Shown here piece after piece: positions 20,075 through 26,141 of a stretch of 64,000 nucleotides of DNA. Every line of letters starts with the position of its first letter. The stretch's first letter is position 1. The DNA comes from Roseateles terrae (GTDB lineage Bacteria; Pseudomonadota; Gammaproteobacteria; Burkholderiales; Burkholderiaceae_C): assembly GCF_014192155.1 (NCBI RefSeq), contig NZ_JACHXO010000006.1:1-64000 (forward strand), written 5' to 3'. The translations under genes were made by a program, and so were the position numbers. Under the pieces are notes generated by a model. That model saw nothing but the letters and a program-made list of their open reading frames with translations. It was not told where the DNA came from and searched no databases.

Positions 20075-20926
20075 TTATTCCTGTAAGACGGCTCGGTTGG
20101 GGTGAGTGGGATTGTGCAGCTTGAACTCATGCGGGGTCATGTAATTCAAGCTGCTGTGGGGGCGTACGGCGTTGTAGTGCCGGCGCCAGGCTTCGATGAT
20201 GACGGAGGCCTCCCTGCGCGATCTGAACCATTCCAGCGACAGGCATTCGTCGCGGAATTTGCCGTTGAAGCTCTCGTCGGCCCCGTTCTGCCAAGGCTTG
20301 CCGGGGTCGCTCAGCGCAGTCGCAATGCCGGCCTGGGCGATCCACTCCAGGATGGCGTGACTGACGAATTCCGGGCCGTTGTCCGAGCGCATGAACAGCG
20401 GCGCGCCATGCAAGCTGACCAGTCTGGACAGCACCTCAACCACCCGCTTGGATCGAATCGAGCCAGCCACGTCGATGGCCAGACACTCGCGGGTGTACTC
20501 GTCGATGACCGTCAGGCATTTGATCTGCTGGCCTTCGGCGGTGGTGTCGAAGACGAAGTCGTAGGCCCAGACCGTGTTGGCCTTGAAGGGCGTGAAGGCC
20601 CGGGGCCTGCCTGTGGCGATTCGCCTGCGTGGCCGCTTCTTGGGCAGCAGCAGCCCCGCCTGACGCCACAGCCGGTGCGTGCGCGACCAACCCAGCTCGA
20701 AGCCTTGGCGACGCAGAAATATCCGGATACGCCGGTATCCGTAGCGCGGATATTGCGCCGACAGCGTTCGCATCGCTTGCATGACCGGGCCATCCTTGGC
20801 CGGCAGGCGCAACTCGTAGCTCAGCGACGAGCGGGAGATCTCGATCAGCCCGCAAGCCCGGCGCTGCGACAGACCTCGCTGGCAGGCGAAGTTGACCTGT
20901 TCGCGCCGCGCATGCGGGCTCACCAT
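20075..20926 (-). CDS. IS3-family transposase OrfB (DDE integrase core)
   Basis: 283 residues with an HTH_21-like N-terminus (RRACGLIEISRSSLSYELR) and an rve catalytic core. The acidic triad is visible in VWAYDFVFD, RSDNGPEFVS and NGADESFNGKFRDE. It is probably made mainly as a fusion with OrfA by frameshifting on the A7 run at the overlap. It ends inside the left terminal repeat. Full length, no disruption seen. Confidence 0.93.
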   Translation of the reverse strand: MVSPHARREQVNFACQRGLSQRRACGLIEISRSSLSYELRLPAKDGPVMQAMRTLSAQYPRYGYRRIRIFLRRQGFELGWSRTHRLWRQAGLLLPKKRPRRRIATGRPRAFTPFKANTVWAYDFVFDTTAEGQQIKCLTVIDEYTRECLAIDVAGSIRSKRVVEVLSRLVSLHGAPLFMRSDNGPEFVSHAILEWIAQAGIATALSDPGKPWQNGADESFNGKFRDECLSLEWFRSRREASVIIEAWRRHYNAVRPHSSLNYMTPHEFKLHNPTHPNRAVLQE

Positions 20927-21183
20927 TTTTTTGCATTGATCTCCTTGAGCACCTCGATGTCGAGATCACGCTCGGCCAGCAGCTTCTTCAGACGGGAGTT
21001 CTCCAACTCCAGCGCCTTCAGGCGTTTGACGTCGGCCGCTTCCATCTGTCCGAAGTGCTTGCGCCAGGCATAGATCGTGGGCTCGCTGACCTTGTGTCTT
21101 TTCGCGGCCTCGGCCACTGTGGTCCGGTCTGCCTCGCGCAGGATCGTGACCATCTGCTCTTCAGTGAATCGGCTCTTTCTCAT
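20920..21183 (-). CDS. IS3-family transposase OrfA (helix-turn-helix)
   Basis: 87 residues. The N-terminal helix-turn-helix (FTEEQMVTILREA ... VSEPTIYAWRKHFG) binds the IS ends, and the C-terminal leucine-zipper-like coil (LKALELENSRLKKLLAERDL) mediates multimerisation. Its stop overlaps the start of OrfB by 7 bases next to the A7 slippery run. Typical length for the family. Confidence 0.93.
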   Translation of the reverse strand: MRKSRFTEEQMVTILREADRTTVAEAAKRHKVSEPTIYAWRKHFGQMEAADVKRLKALELENSRLKKLLAERDLDIEVLKEINAKKW

Positions 21184-21304
21184 GGGCTCCTCGTGGATTG
21201 GGAGCCATCTTCCTAGAAATCATTGGTCCGAAGAAACCGGGCAGGTCACATCCGCCCGCGGAAACCGGCGAAGCCCGCTGTAGCAGGTCGGGTGCAACGA
21301 AGGG

Positions 21305-21709
21305 TTAGGCGGCACTGCTGCGCCGACGGGGCAAGCGAGCCACTAGCCAAACGCCGCCAAGAAGAAACGCCGGATAGACAAGCGCCTCGAACAACGACAT
21401 CACCATGATGCGGGGCTCGTTTTTGCTTGAATAGTGCATGAGATCACTAATGCGAACAACGACCAAGGGAGCGGCGACAAGAAGGGCAGCCAGCCAGGCC
21501 CGACCCGCGTAGAGACGAACGAGCAACCACGACATAACGACTGCCGCGGCAACCGAACCGACAACGGCAGCGCTCATCATCTCGATGTACGGCCGAGGAA
21601 CGACCCGCGGGAACAAGTACCCGGCGAAGTACAAGGAAGCGTACGCATATACCGTGAAAGCCAGCGCCAAAATCAACAGAAGCGCCATGCTCTTCCAGAG
21701 CAGCCTCAT
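21305..21709 (-). CDS. Cassette gene: small integral membrane protein
   Basis: 134 residues with four predicted membrane helices (about residues 8-30, 43-63, 70-88 and 105-125) and a basic C-terminus (RLPRRRSSAA). No family recognised. The stop codon TAA is formed by the attC core GCCTAAC, so the gene ends inside its own recombination site. The frame stays open upstream to 21958, but those residues read across an attC and the neighbouring gene, so MRLLWKS at 21709 is taken as the start. Inner-membrane location is inferred from hydrophobicity. Confidence 0.65.
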   Translation of the reverse strand: MRLLWKSMALLLILALAFTVYAYASLYFAGYLFPRVVPRPYIEMMSAAVVGSVAAAVVMSWLLVRLYAGRAWLAALLVAAPLVVVRISDLMHYSSKNEPRIMVMSLFEALVYPAFLLGGVWLVARLPRRRSSAA

Positions 21710-21719
21710 GTGCTGTGCC

Positions 21720-21788
21720 GCCTGACGTTGAAGCTGAGTCACGAGCGGCAACCTGCCAACGCGGGTCGGCTCGAGCGACTGGTTAGAA
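21720..21788 (-). other. attC recombination site
   Basis: Minus strand: TTCTAAC core at 21782-21788, then AGTCGCTCGAGCCGAC (L''-like), CTCAGCTTCAAC (L'-like) and a variant R' core GTCAGGC (21720-21726) where GTTAGGC is expected. 69 bases. The upstream gene's TAA stop is inside the first core. Confidence 0.65.
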
Positions 21789-22301
21789 CTCACTTCGTGC
21801 CCCTGTTGAGGTGGTGGTGAATGCATGAGCAAGCCTTGCCGGCAGCTCAAGCAGTGCTCTGTCTCCGGGATCTCCGACGAAAGGGACAACTTGAATGTGA
21901 TCGCGCGGCTGCCGCGCCACCTTGTCCGGTGAATCATCAACCATAAGAATTTGCTCAAGTCGGTAGCCCTGCCCCTGCACTTTCCTCAGGTCTTTCAAGT
22001 AGACATAGCTATTCGTCCTGATGTCCACACGCTGCACACAACGCTCGATGGCCCAGGCGAACTTCAACGGCACCCGCTTGCCGAAAACATGCCAGACCAC
22101 CGCATCGACGTACGGCCTTGAGGCAGATGACCAGACGGCAACGTCAAACTCAGGCCAGATAGCCTCGAGCATGGTTTGCAGATGGGGACGAAGGTAAACA
22201 AAGTGGCCGCCAAACTCGAAGTCGGGCGCATGAGCCAGCCTCGCCGCTGCCGCATGGACTAGCGTCTCATCAAGGTCAAAGATCACGAGGCGAGGTTGCA
22301 T
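21783..22301 (-). CDS. Cassette gene: HAD phosphatase, NLI/FCP1-like
   Basis: 172 residues. The N-terminus has the HAD catalytic motif LVIFDLDETLVHA (DxDET), then FVYLRPHLQTML, the serine motif VAVWSSASRPYVD, and the acidic motif ILMVDDSPDKV. This order matches the NIF/SCP-like phosphatases named after eukaryotic CTD phosphatases, which also occur in bacteria and phages. Both catalytic Asp residues are present, so it is probably active; the substrate is unknown. The start was set at MQPRLVIF. The stop TAA lies in the attC core at 21782-21788. Confidence 0.8.
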   Translation of the reverse strand: MQPRLVIFDLDETLVHAAAARLAHAPDFEFGGHFVYLRPHLQTMLEAIWPEFDVAVWSSASRPYVDAVVWHVFGKRVPLKFAWAIERCVQRVDIRTNSYVYLKDLRKVQGQGYRLEQILMVDDSPDKVARQPRDHIQVVPFVGDPGDRALLELPARLAHAFTTTSTGARSEF

Positions 22302-22307
22302 TCCTGA

Positions 22308-22418
22308 GCCTAAGTTTGGAGCTGAGCCGCGAGCTGCGGCTGGGCACGCAACGCCCAAAATGAGATGAGGGTCTGAAGCCGCCAGCCGTTGCGAGTCGGA
22401 TCAAGCGACGGGTCGGGT
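22308..22418 (-). other. Degenerate attC site
   Basis: Minus strand: ACCCGAC (22412-22418, for ACCCAAC) followed by CGTCGCTTGATCCGACTC, a typical L''-like stretch. At the other end are GGCTCAGCTCCAA and CTTAGGC (22308-22314, for GTTAGGC). 111 bases, within attC length range. Both cores carry one mismatch to consensus, including the recombining G, so activity is doubtful. Confidence 0.45.
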
Positions 22419-22510
22419 GTCATTTCTTGGCTGCCAGGTCGCATGGCACCATCTGAACTCGCTGCTTCGAGCTGGGCAGCCGGAAAGCAGCCGCTGGTGA
22501 GTGTCCACAA

Positions 22511-22909
22511 TCAGCCTGCTTCAGACAATGGTGCAGGCCGCTCGCCGTCCGCGACATCCCCCCCACCGAGAATGTTCGGCACCTCGTAGCCGGCCAAGCG
22601 AGCTGCCGCTTGAACATGAGCCGGGACATGCACCAGGAACATTTCAACCGCAGCTTGAAGCTCCGCCGACGTGAACCGCTCCGGGAACATCATGAACGCA
22701 ACCAGAAACGCGGCGTCGGTCTCCCAGTCAATGAGATGAAATGCGACCTCATCCGCGACCAGCGGCTCCAGTTGTTCCGCAAGCGCGACGCCAAGCGCGT
22801 CGTTTGCGTCGCGGGCAGGAACCCCACCCTTGAACAGCGCAGCACGCTCCCCAAAAGCGTCTATGAAAATCTGTGCCACCTTGGCGCGGACTGAGTCGTG
22901 GTTGTCCAT
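22511..22909 (-). CDS. Cassette gene: unknown soluble protein
   Basis: 132 residues, acidic, mostly helical, no signal peptide or membrane segment, and no family recognised. Conserved-looking stretches are VADEVAFHLIDWETDAAFLVAFMM and FTSAELQAAVEMFLVHVPAHVQAAARLAGYEV. The ATG at 22909 is preceded by ATTAAGT, a weak relic of an attC core, and the stop is about 90 bases before the degenerate attC. Codon use resembles a real gene, but its function is open. Confidence 0.6.
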   Translation of the reverse strand: MDNHDSVRAKVAQIFIDAFGERAALFKGGVPARDANDALGVALAEQLEPLVADEVAFHLIDWETDAAFLVAFMMFPERFTSAELQAAVEMFLVHVPAHVQAAARLAGYEVPNILGGGDVADGERPAPLSEAG

Positions 22910-23571
22910 CTGTGCCCACTTAATGTCGTGGGCATTGGAGCACGGGATTCGGCAGGGTGAAAGTTCCTAGGAGCGAAAGTCGTCCGAGAGCGCGTGTCGG
23001 GCGACTGGTTCCAGCAGGAAGCCATCATCGCCGTGCGACCGACGGCAGAGCAGCGGGTTCCGTCATCGGCGGGCAGCTACCGAATTCACGCTGCCTGGCA
23101 TGAAGCAGCCGGCGGCACACCCACCCGGCTGATGGCTTTGACGACGGGTGTTGAGGGTGCTGCCGTCATCCGGACGAGTTGCCCGCGCCTGTCATCGCTG
23201 ACTCACGCGGGAATGTCTGCTCCTCATGGGGTTGGAATGGCGCTATCGACCCATTGCGGTCTTAGAGTTCGTTGACACCCGCGCCGCCTGCACCGACCGG
23301 CGAGCCCATCCGCATCGAGGTTCACCGCGGTTCGACCACCCTCGCGGTGACGTAGCCGACAGGCACCGCCTATGCGTGCGCTGGGTGTCTCGGCGTTGCT
23401 GTGCTGCGAGGAGAACCGCCTGGTAGAGGTTCGTCGGGCGGTCGGATTGGGGTGGCGTGCTGCTCAGGCACTCTTGCGCGAAGGGCATGAGCAGCATCGC
23501 AAGGGTGAAAGTCCGAAAATCAACCCGTGCGGCATCTGCGAACATCGCCGAACTATCCCGCTCAGAAGAAC
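22910..23571. other. Gene-free part of the array with a repeated motif
   Basis: About 660 bases without a convincing gene. The motif GGGTGAAAGT occurs twice (from 22955 and from 23503). Such stretches are common in domain I of group II introns, a class known to target attC sites, so a decayed intron without its reverse-transcriptase gene is one possibility. Another is a decayed cassette. No complete attC is visible here. Confidence 0.35.
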
Positions 23572-24192
23572 ATGACAACCTTCCTGATCGACAAGAACAG
23601 CGGCCTCTTCCACCACCTCAACGTGTTTCTGATTGCTCTGGAAGGCGTCTTCACGGCGACCAGCTTGGCCGCTGGACAGAGGGTTCAACTGAATCCAGGG
23701 GACTTCTCGACCATCGAGGGCTTGGTGTCGAAGATGGACGTGAGGGTTCCGCTCCACGGGCCAATCGCTACGGCCATCCAGGATCGCACTCCAGACGTGA
23801 TTGAGATCACGGTGTTGCCAACTCCGCCCTCGCCGCCTCGGTTTCGTTTCAACACGAGAGGACTTGTTCGGACCCTCACGATACTGGTTCAGCCGTTCTA
23901 CGCCAACTACTTTGAACAGCATGTGCCGGAGATTCGAGCTCGCTATGGACGGGACGACAAGGGATGGCCGCCGGTTTGGCAAGCAGCCTGGGCGGTACGC
24001 AATGCCATCTCGCACAACGGCAGGGTCTGGTTTAAGTCGCCCGACCATCCGGCCGTCACATGGCGGAGCCTGACTCTTGCGCCTGCCCACAACGGAACCG
24101 AGCTCTCGTCGCTCATGAGTCTCGGCGACCTGCTGGTGCTGCTTCTCGATATGGAGGCCGAGCGGACAGGCAAGGCCGTGCCTAACAAATGA
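23572..24192 (+). CDS. Cassette gene: possible HEPN-domain protein
   Basis: 206 residues, soluble. Near residue 140 it reads [19 protein letters not shown] fits the R-x4-H motif, with Asn after Arg, typical of HEPN RNases and HEPN-like proteins of toxin and defence systems. The rest is helical with [20 protein letters not shown]. The gene is opposite to most of the array, so it needs its own promoter, as for toxin-antitoxin cassettes, but no antitoxin gene is visible next to it. The last codons read through GCCTAAC (24180-24186), an attC left core whose right half is missing. ATG 23572 was chosen over upstream in-frame starts. The HEPN call is a motif inference. Confidence 0.55.
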   Translation: MTTFLIDKNSGLFHHLNVFLIALEGVFTATSLAAGQRVQLNPGDFSTIEGLVSKMDVRVPLHGPIATAIQDRTPDVIEITVLPTPPSPPRFRFNTRGLVRTLTILVQPFYANYFEQHVPEIRARYGRDDKGWPPVWQAAWAVRNAISHNGRVWFKSPDHPAVTWRSLTLAPAHNGTELSSLMSLGDLLVLLLDMEAERTGKAVPNK

Positions 24193-24252
24193 GGACGGGC
24201 CCGCAGGCCCGCCCAGTTCGGTGCACCAGTTCTCAGCCGAGCGCCGGGCAGA

Positions 24253-24413
24253 AAGGGGCCCACCTGCTACAAGCGGGCTATGACATCCGGACCGTGCAGG
24301 AGCTTCTGGGTCACGCCGATGTGGCCACCACGATGAGTTGCAACCACGTGCTCAAGGTCATCGGCGGAGGGGTTCGCCGCACGATGGATTCGCAAGCGGG
24401 TCTAACGAACGGA
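24253..24413 (+). pseudogene. Relic of an integron integrase C-terminus
   Basis: In the plus frame this reads [25 protein letters not shown] and then [15 protein letters not shown], close to the last 50 residues of the intact IntI at 26142-27206. The active-site tyrosine region is altered: IYTH of the intact gene is SCNH here, so the nucleophile tyrosine is lost. The upstream part is not integrase-like. It is a fragment from duplication or from an earlier integron platform. Confidence 0.75.
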
Positions 24414-24455
24414 TGACCACCGTCCGGCTGGACTGGCGCAGACTGGTCGTTGGCG
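24400..24455 (-). other. attC-like site
   Basis: Plus-strand cores GTCTAAC (24400-24406) and GTTGGCG (24449-24455), 56 bases. Read on the minus strand, R' is a perfect GTTAGAC, with pairing GACCA/TGGTC inside the arms. A perfect 9-base hairpin (GCTGTCGGC, 24456-24464; GCCGACAGC, 24470-24478) directly follows. Orientation and activity are uncertain. Confidence 0.45.
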
Positions 24456-24589
24456 GCTGTCGGCTTGTGGCCGACAGCGTGAGGCCATCGAGGTGCCGGA
24501 AAGCCGACACTCGTACTGCGAGCAGGGCCTGCAAGGTCAGTGCAGCACCGGCGCATGCTGATGGATCCTCAACTCGATGGGAGACCATC

Positions 24590-25213
24590 ATGGGATCAGC
24601 AGCCAACACCCCGTCGCGCGAGCCTTGGAACAAGGGCAAGATCGTTGGCCAGAAGGCACCATTCAAGGTCAAGGACATCTGGGCACTTCGCGTCCGGCTT
24701 CAGATGGACAACCGCGTGCGCGAGCTGGCGTTGTTCAACCTCGGCATCGACAGCAAGCTTCGGGGCTGCGACCTCGTCGCGCTCAAGGTACGAGATGTCT
24801 GCCACGGTGACACCGTCGCTAGTCGGGCGGTGGTGATGCAGCACAAGACGCAGCGTCCCGTTCAGTTCGAGATCACGCCCGTGACCCGCGATGCCGTGCA
24901 GCGCTGGATCAAGCAAGCCGGGCTGAGATCCGAGGACTTCCTGTTCCCGAGTCGCATGCACGCCTCGCCGCATCTGGGCACGCGGCAATACGCCCGAATC
25001 CTGGAAGGCTGGGTTGAAGAACTCGGGCTTGATCCTGCCGACTACGGGACGCATTCGATGCGGAGGACCAAGGCGACGCTGATCTATCGGCGGACCAAGA
25101 ACTTGCGAGCCGTTCAGCTGCTGCTTGGGCACTCCAAGCTGGAGTCGACGGTCCGGTATTTTGGCATCGAAGTGGACGACGCCCTCGAGATTTCGGAGCA
25201 GACCGAAATCTGA
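24590..25213 (+). CDS. Cassette gene: short tyrosine recombinase
   Basis: 207 residues, essentially only a catalytic domain. Box I arginine in SKLRGCDLVALKV, the H-x-x-R motif in THSMRRTKAT, LLGHSKLESTVRY with the second histidine and the nucleophile tyrosine. There is no N-terminal arm-binding or SAM-like domain. It is not an IntI because the integron-specific insertion is missing. Such short integrase-like proteins occur on plasmids and in mobile regions of Proteobacteria (general knowledge); the recombination target is unknown. The gene reads opposite to the main array. Its TGA stop overlaps the left end of an attC-like site. ATG 24590 was chosen because homologous-looking sequence starts at PWNKGK. 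Confidence 0.8.
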   Translation: MGSAANTPSREPWNKGKIVGQKAPFKVKDIWALRVRLQMDNRVRELALFNLGIDSKLRGCDLVALKVRDVCHGDTVASRAVVMQHKTQRPVQFEITPVTRDAVQRWIKQAGLRSEDFLFPSRMHASPHLGTRQYARILEGWVEELGLDPADYGTHSMRRTKATLIYRRTKNLRAVQLLLGHSKLESTVRYFGIEVDDALEISEQTEI

Positions 25214-25319
25214 GAAGCCACCCGGAGGCCGCCGTTTGCCAGAGGCTGGTCGGTTGGCCGCAACGGCTGCTTCCGGGTTCCAGGGCAGGTCGAGCCTCCC
25301 GGCCAGCTCCCTGTTAGAC
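25208..25319. other. attC-like site after the recombinase gene
   Basis: Right core GTTAGAC (25313-25319) is perfect; left core ATCTGAG (25208-25214) is degenerate and overlaps the recombinase stop. The interior contains complementary stretches (GGAGGC and GCCTCC types) allowing an attC-like fold. 112 bases. Orientation is ambiguous, though R' fits best on the plus strand. Confidence 0.45.
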
Positions 25320-25393
25320 GCAGCGCCGCGAATGGCAGCGTTGTGCCCGAAGCGGACATCGGCGCAGGCCTACCAAGCGTCCGGAAAGCTGCT

Positions 25394-25451
25394 GCTCAAC
25401 CGGCGAAGTTCAGCGGGCGGAGGGGCCGTCCGCTGCAATGATCGGTTGGGT
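25394..25451 (-). other. Well-formed attC site of the first cassette
   Basis: Cores GCTCAAC (25394-25400) and GTTGGGT (25445-25451) both match consensus. Between them CAGCGGGCGG and CCGTCCGCTG pair with one mismatch around a short loop. 58 bases, the usual short attC. On the minus strand it directly follows the stop of the cassette gene at 25453. Confidence 0.8.
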
Positions 25452-25452
25452 A

Positions 25453-25905
25453 TCAATTTACGTCGTACTGACATTGGTCGGGCTCCGGCGTAGCTGTGAA
25501 ACAACCCGCAGGTCGCGTGGGCATGAGGAGCGACTCGCCGCGCGGACACACGTCCGGATTTCCTCGCACGAGTGACCGATTCTTATACCGGCATTGCAAG
25601 ACGTCCTTCATGTCCTCATCGGCTGACCACATGCGTACGGGTTCTCCGCTCTTTATTTCGATTAGCCAAGCAAGCCGAACCTCACCATCGCGGCTCATCG
25701 CAAACACCGCTTGGCACCCAGAGTAATGCCCGCCAATGTCGCCTGTTCTTGGAAAGACCTTCAGCACGAATCCGTGGCCGCCTTCCTCGCCCGCCGAAGC
25801 TGGTGGCAGTGCAGCGCTGCAATTCGTGCCAACAGGACGTGGTGCCGCCGCGCCGACGTGACCCGACGCAAGAAGGGCACAAAGCACACCCAACGTGGAT
25901 TTCAC
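25453..25905 (-). CDS. First cassette gene: secreted Cys-containing protein
   Basis: 150 residues. A signal peptide (VKSTLGVLCALLASGHVGAAAP) predicts export, and the mature protein has six cysteines, likely forming disulfides in the periplasm. Stretches such as GHYSGCQAVFAM and MKDVLQCRYKN suggest a small beta-rich fold, but no family is recognised. The GTG start was chosen because GAGG lies 6 bases upstream; a TTG at 25917 is the alternative. It is nearest to attI, so it should be the best-expressed cassette. A 28-codon frame across attI stops 15 bases upstream of the GTG. Confidence 0.65.
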   Translation of the reverse strand: MKSTLGVLCALLASGHVGAAAPRPVGTNCSAALPPASAGEEGGHGFVLKVFPRTGDIGGHYSGCQAVFAMSRDGEVRLAWLIEIKSGEPVRMWSADEDMKDVLQCRYKNRSLVRGNPDVCPRGESLLMPTRPAGCFTATPEPDQCQYDVN

Positions 25906-25920
25906 TTTGATCCTCAACTA

Positions 25921-26007
25921 CTAGTTTATCCAGCACGCCGTGCCGGTTAACTCCGAGCGCTGCTGCTTAACCAAGCGCGCGGAGGGCTTGGAAGTTGTTG
26001 TTGTCAT
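25921..26007 (-). CDS. 28-residue leader frame spanning attI
   Basis: ATG at 26007 with GGGAGA about 7 bases upstream, then 28 codons (MTTTTSKPSARLVKQQRSEL...) to a TAG at 25921-25923. The frame runs through the attI core GTTAAGC and ends 15 bases before the GTG of the first cassette gene, within coupling distance. Class 1 integrons have a comparable short frame (ORF-11) in attI1 that boosts translation of the first cassette. This assignment is by analogy only. Confidence 0.45.
   Translation of the reverse strand: MTTTTSKPSARLVKQQRSELTGTACWIN
25965..25971 (-). other. attI core site
   Basis: Minus strand GTTAAGC (fits GTTRRRY), 170 bases from the intI start and between intI and the first cassette, where attI is expected. 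It has no folded partner core like attC sites. Adjacent direct binding sites for IntI could not be defined by eye. Confidence 0.55.
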
Positions 26008-26021
26008 TGAAAAATCTCCCG

Positions 26022-26061
26022 TTGACTGTTTATTTATACAGCATTAAATTCGTGCGCAAAC
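26022..26061. promoter_or_regulatory. LexA box over divergent intI and cassette promoters
   Basis: CTGT (26026-26029), 8 bases, ACAG (26038-26041) is a perfect LexA (SOS) box. On the plus strand it overlaps a possible intI promoter: -35 TTGACT at 26022-26027, 17-base spacer, -10 TAAATT at 26045-26050. On the minus strand the box contains TATAAA (26033-26038), a possible -10 for transcription into the cassette array, with a weak -35 near 26056-26061. LexA control of intI is established in other integrons; shared control of cassette transcription is inference. Confidence 0.7.
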
Positions 26062-26141
26062 CGGCACCCACGTCCGGGACTCTGCCAGCCGTGTGACGCC
26101 GAGGCAATCGTGGGTTTTCACCCCACCGAGCGAGGCCCGCC

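Larger units (their letters stand above)
20049..21248 (-). mobile_element. IS3-family insertion sequence, 1200 bp, complete
   Basis: Imperfect terminal inverted repeats of about 36 bases begin TGACCTGC at both ends (20049 inward; 21248 inward on the other strand). A 4-bp target duplication CATC flanks the element (20045-20048 and 21249-21252). It carries overlapping orfA and orfB with a run of seven A on the coding strand (20926-20932) at the junction, where a -1 frameshift would give the OrfAB transposase. The four-base duplication and protein type suggest the IS407 group (inference). The intact repeats and duplication suggest recent insertion. Confidence 0.93.
20029..21310 (-). other. attC site interrupted by an IS element
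   Basis: The left core is ATCTAAC (20029-20035) and the right core GTTAGGC (21304-21310). When the IS and one copy of CATC are removed, the two cores lie 78 bases apart end to end, a normal attC length. The minus-strand core GCCTAAC contains the stop codon of the gene at 21305, and the other core abuts the start of the gene at 20026. The 1.2-kb insertion separates the two halves, so the folded recombination site should not form. Confidence 0.75.
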
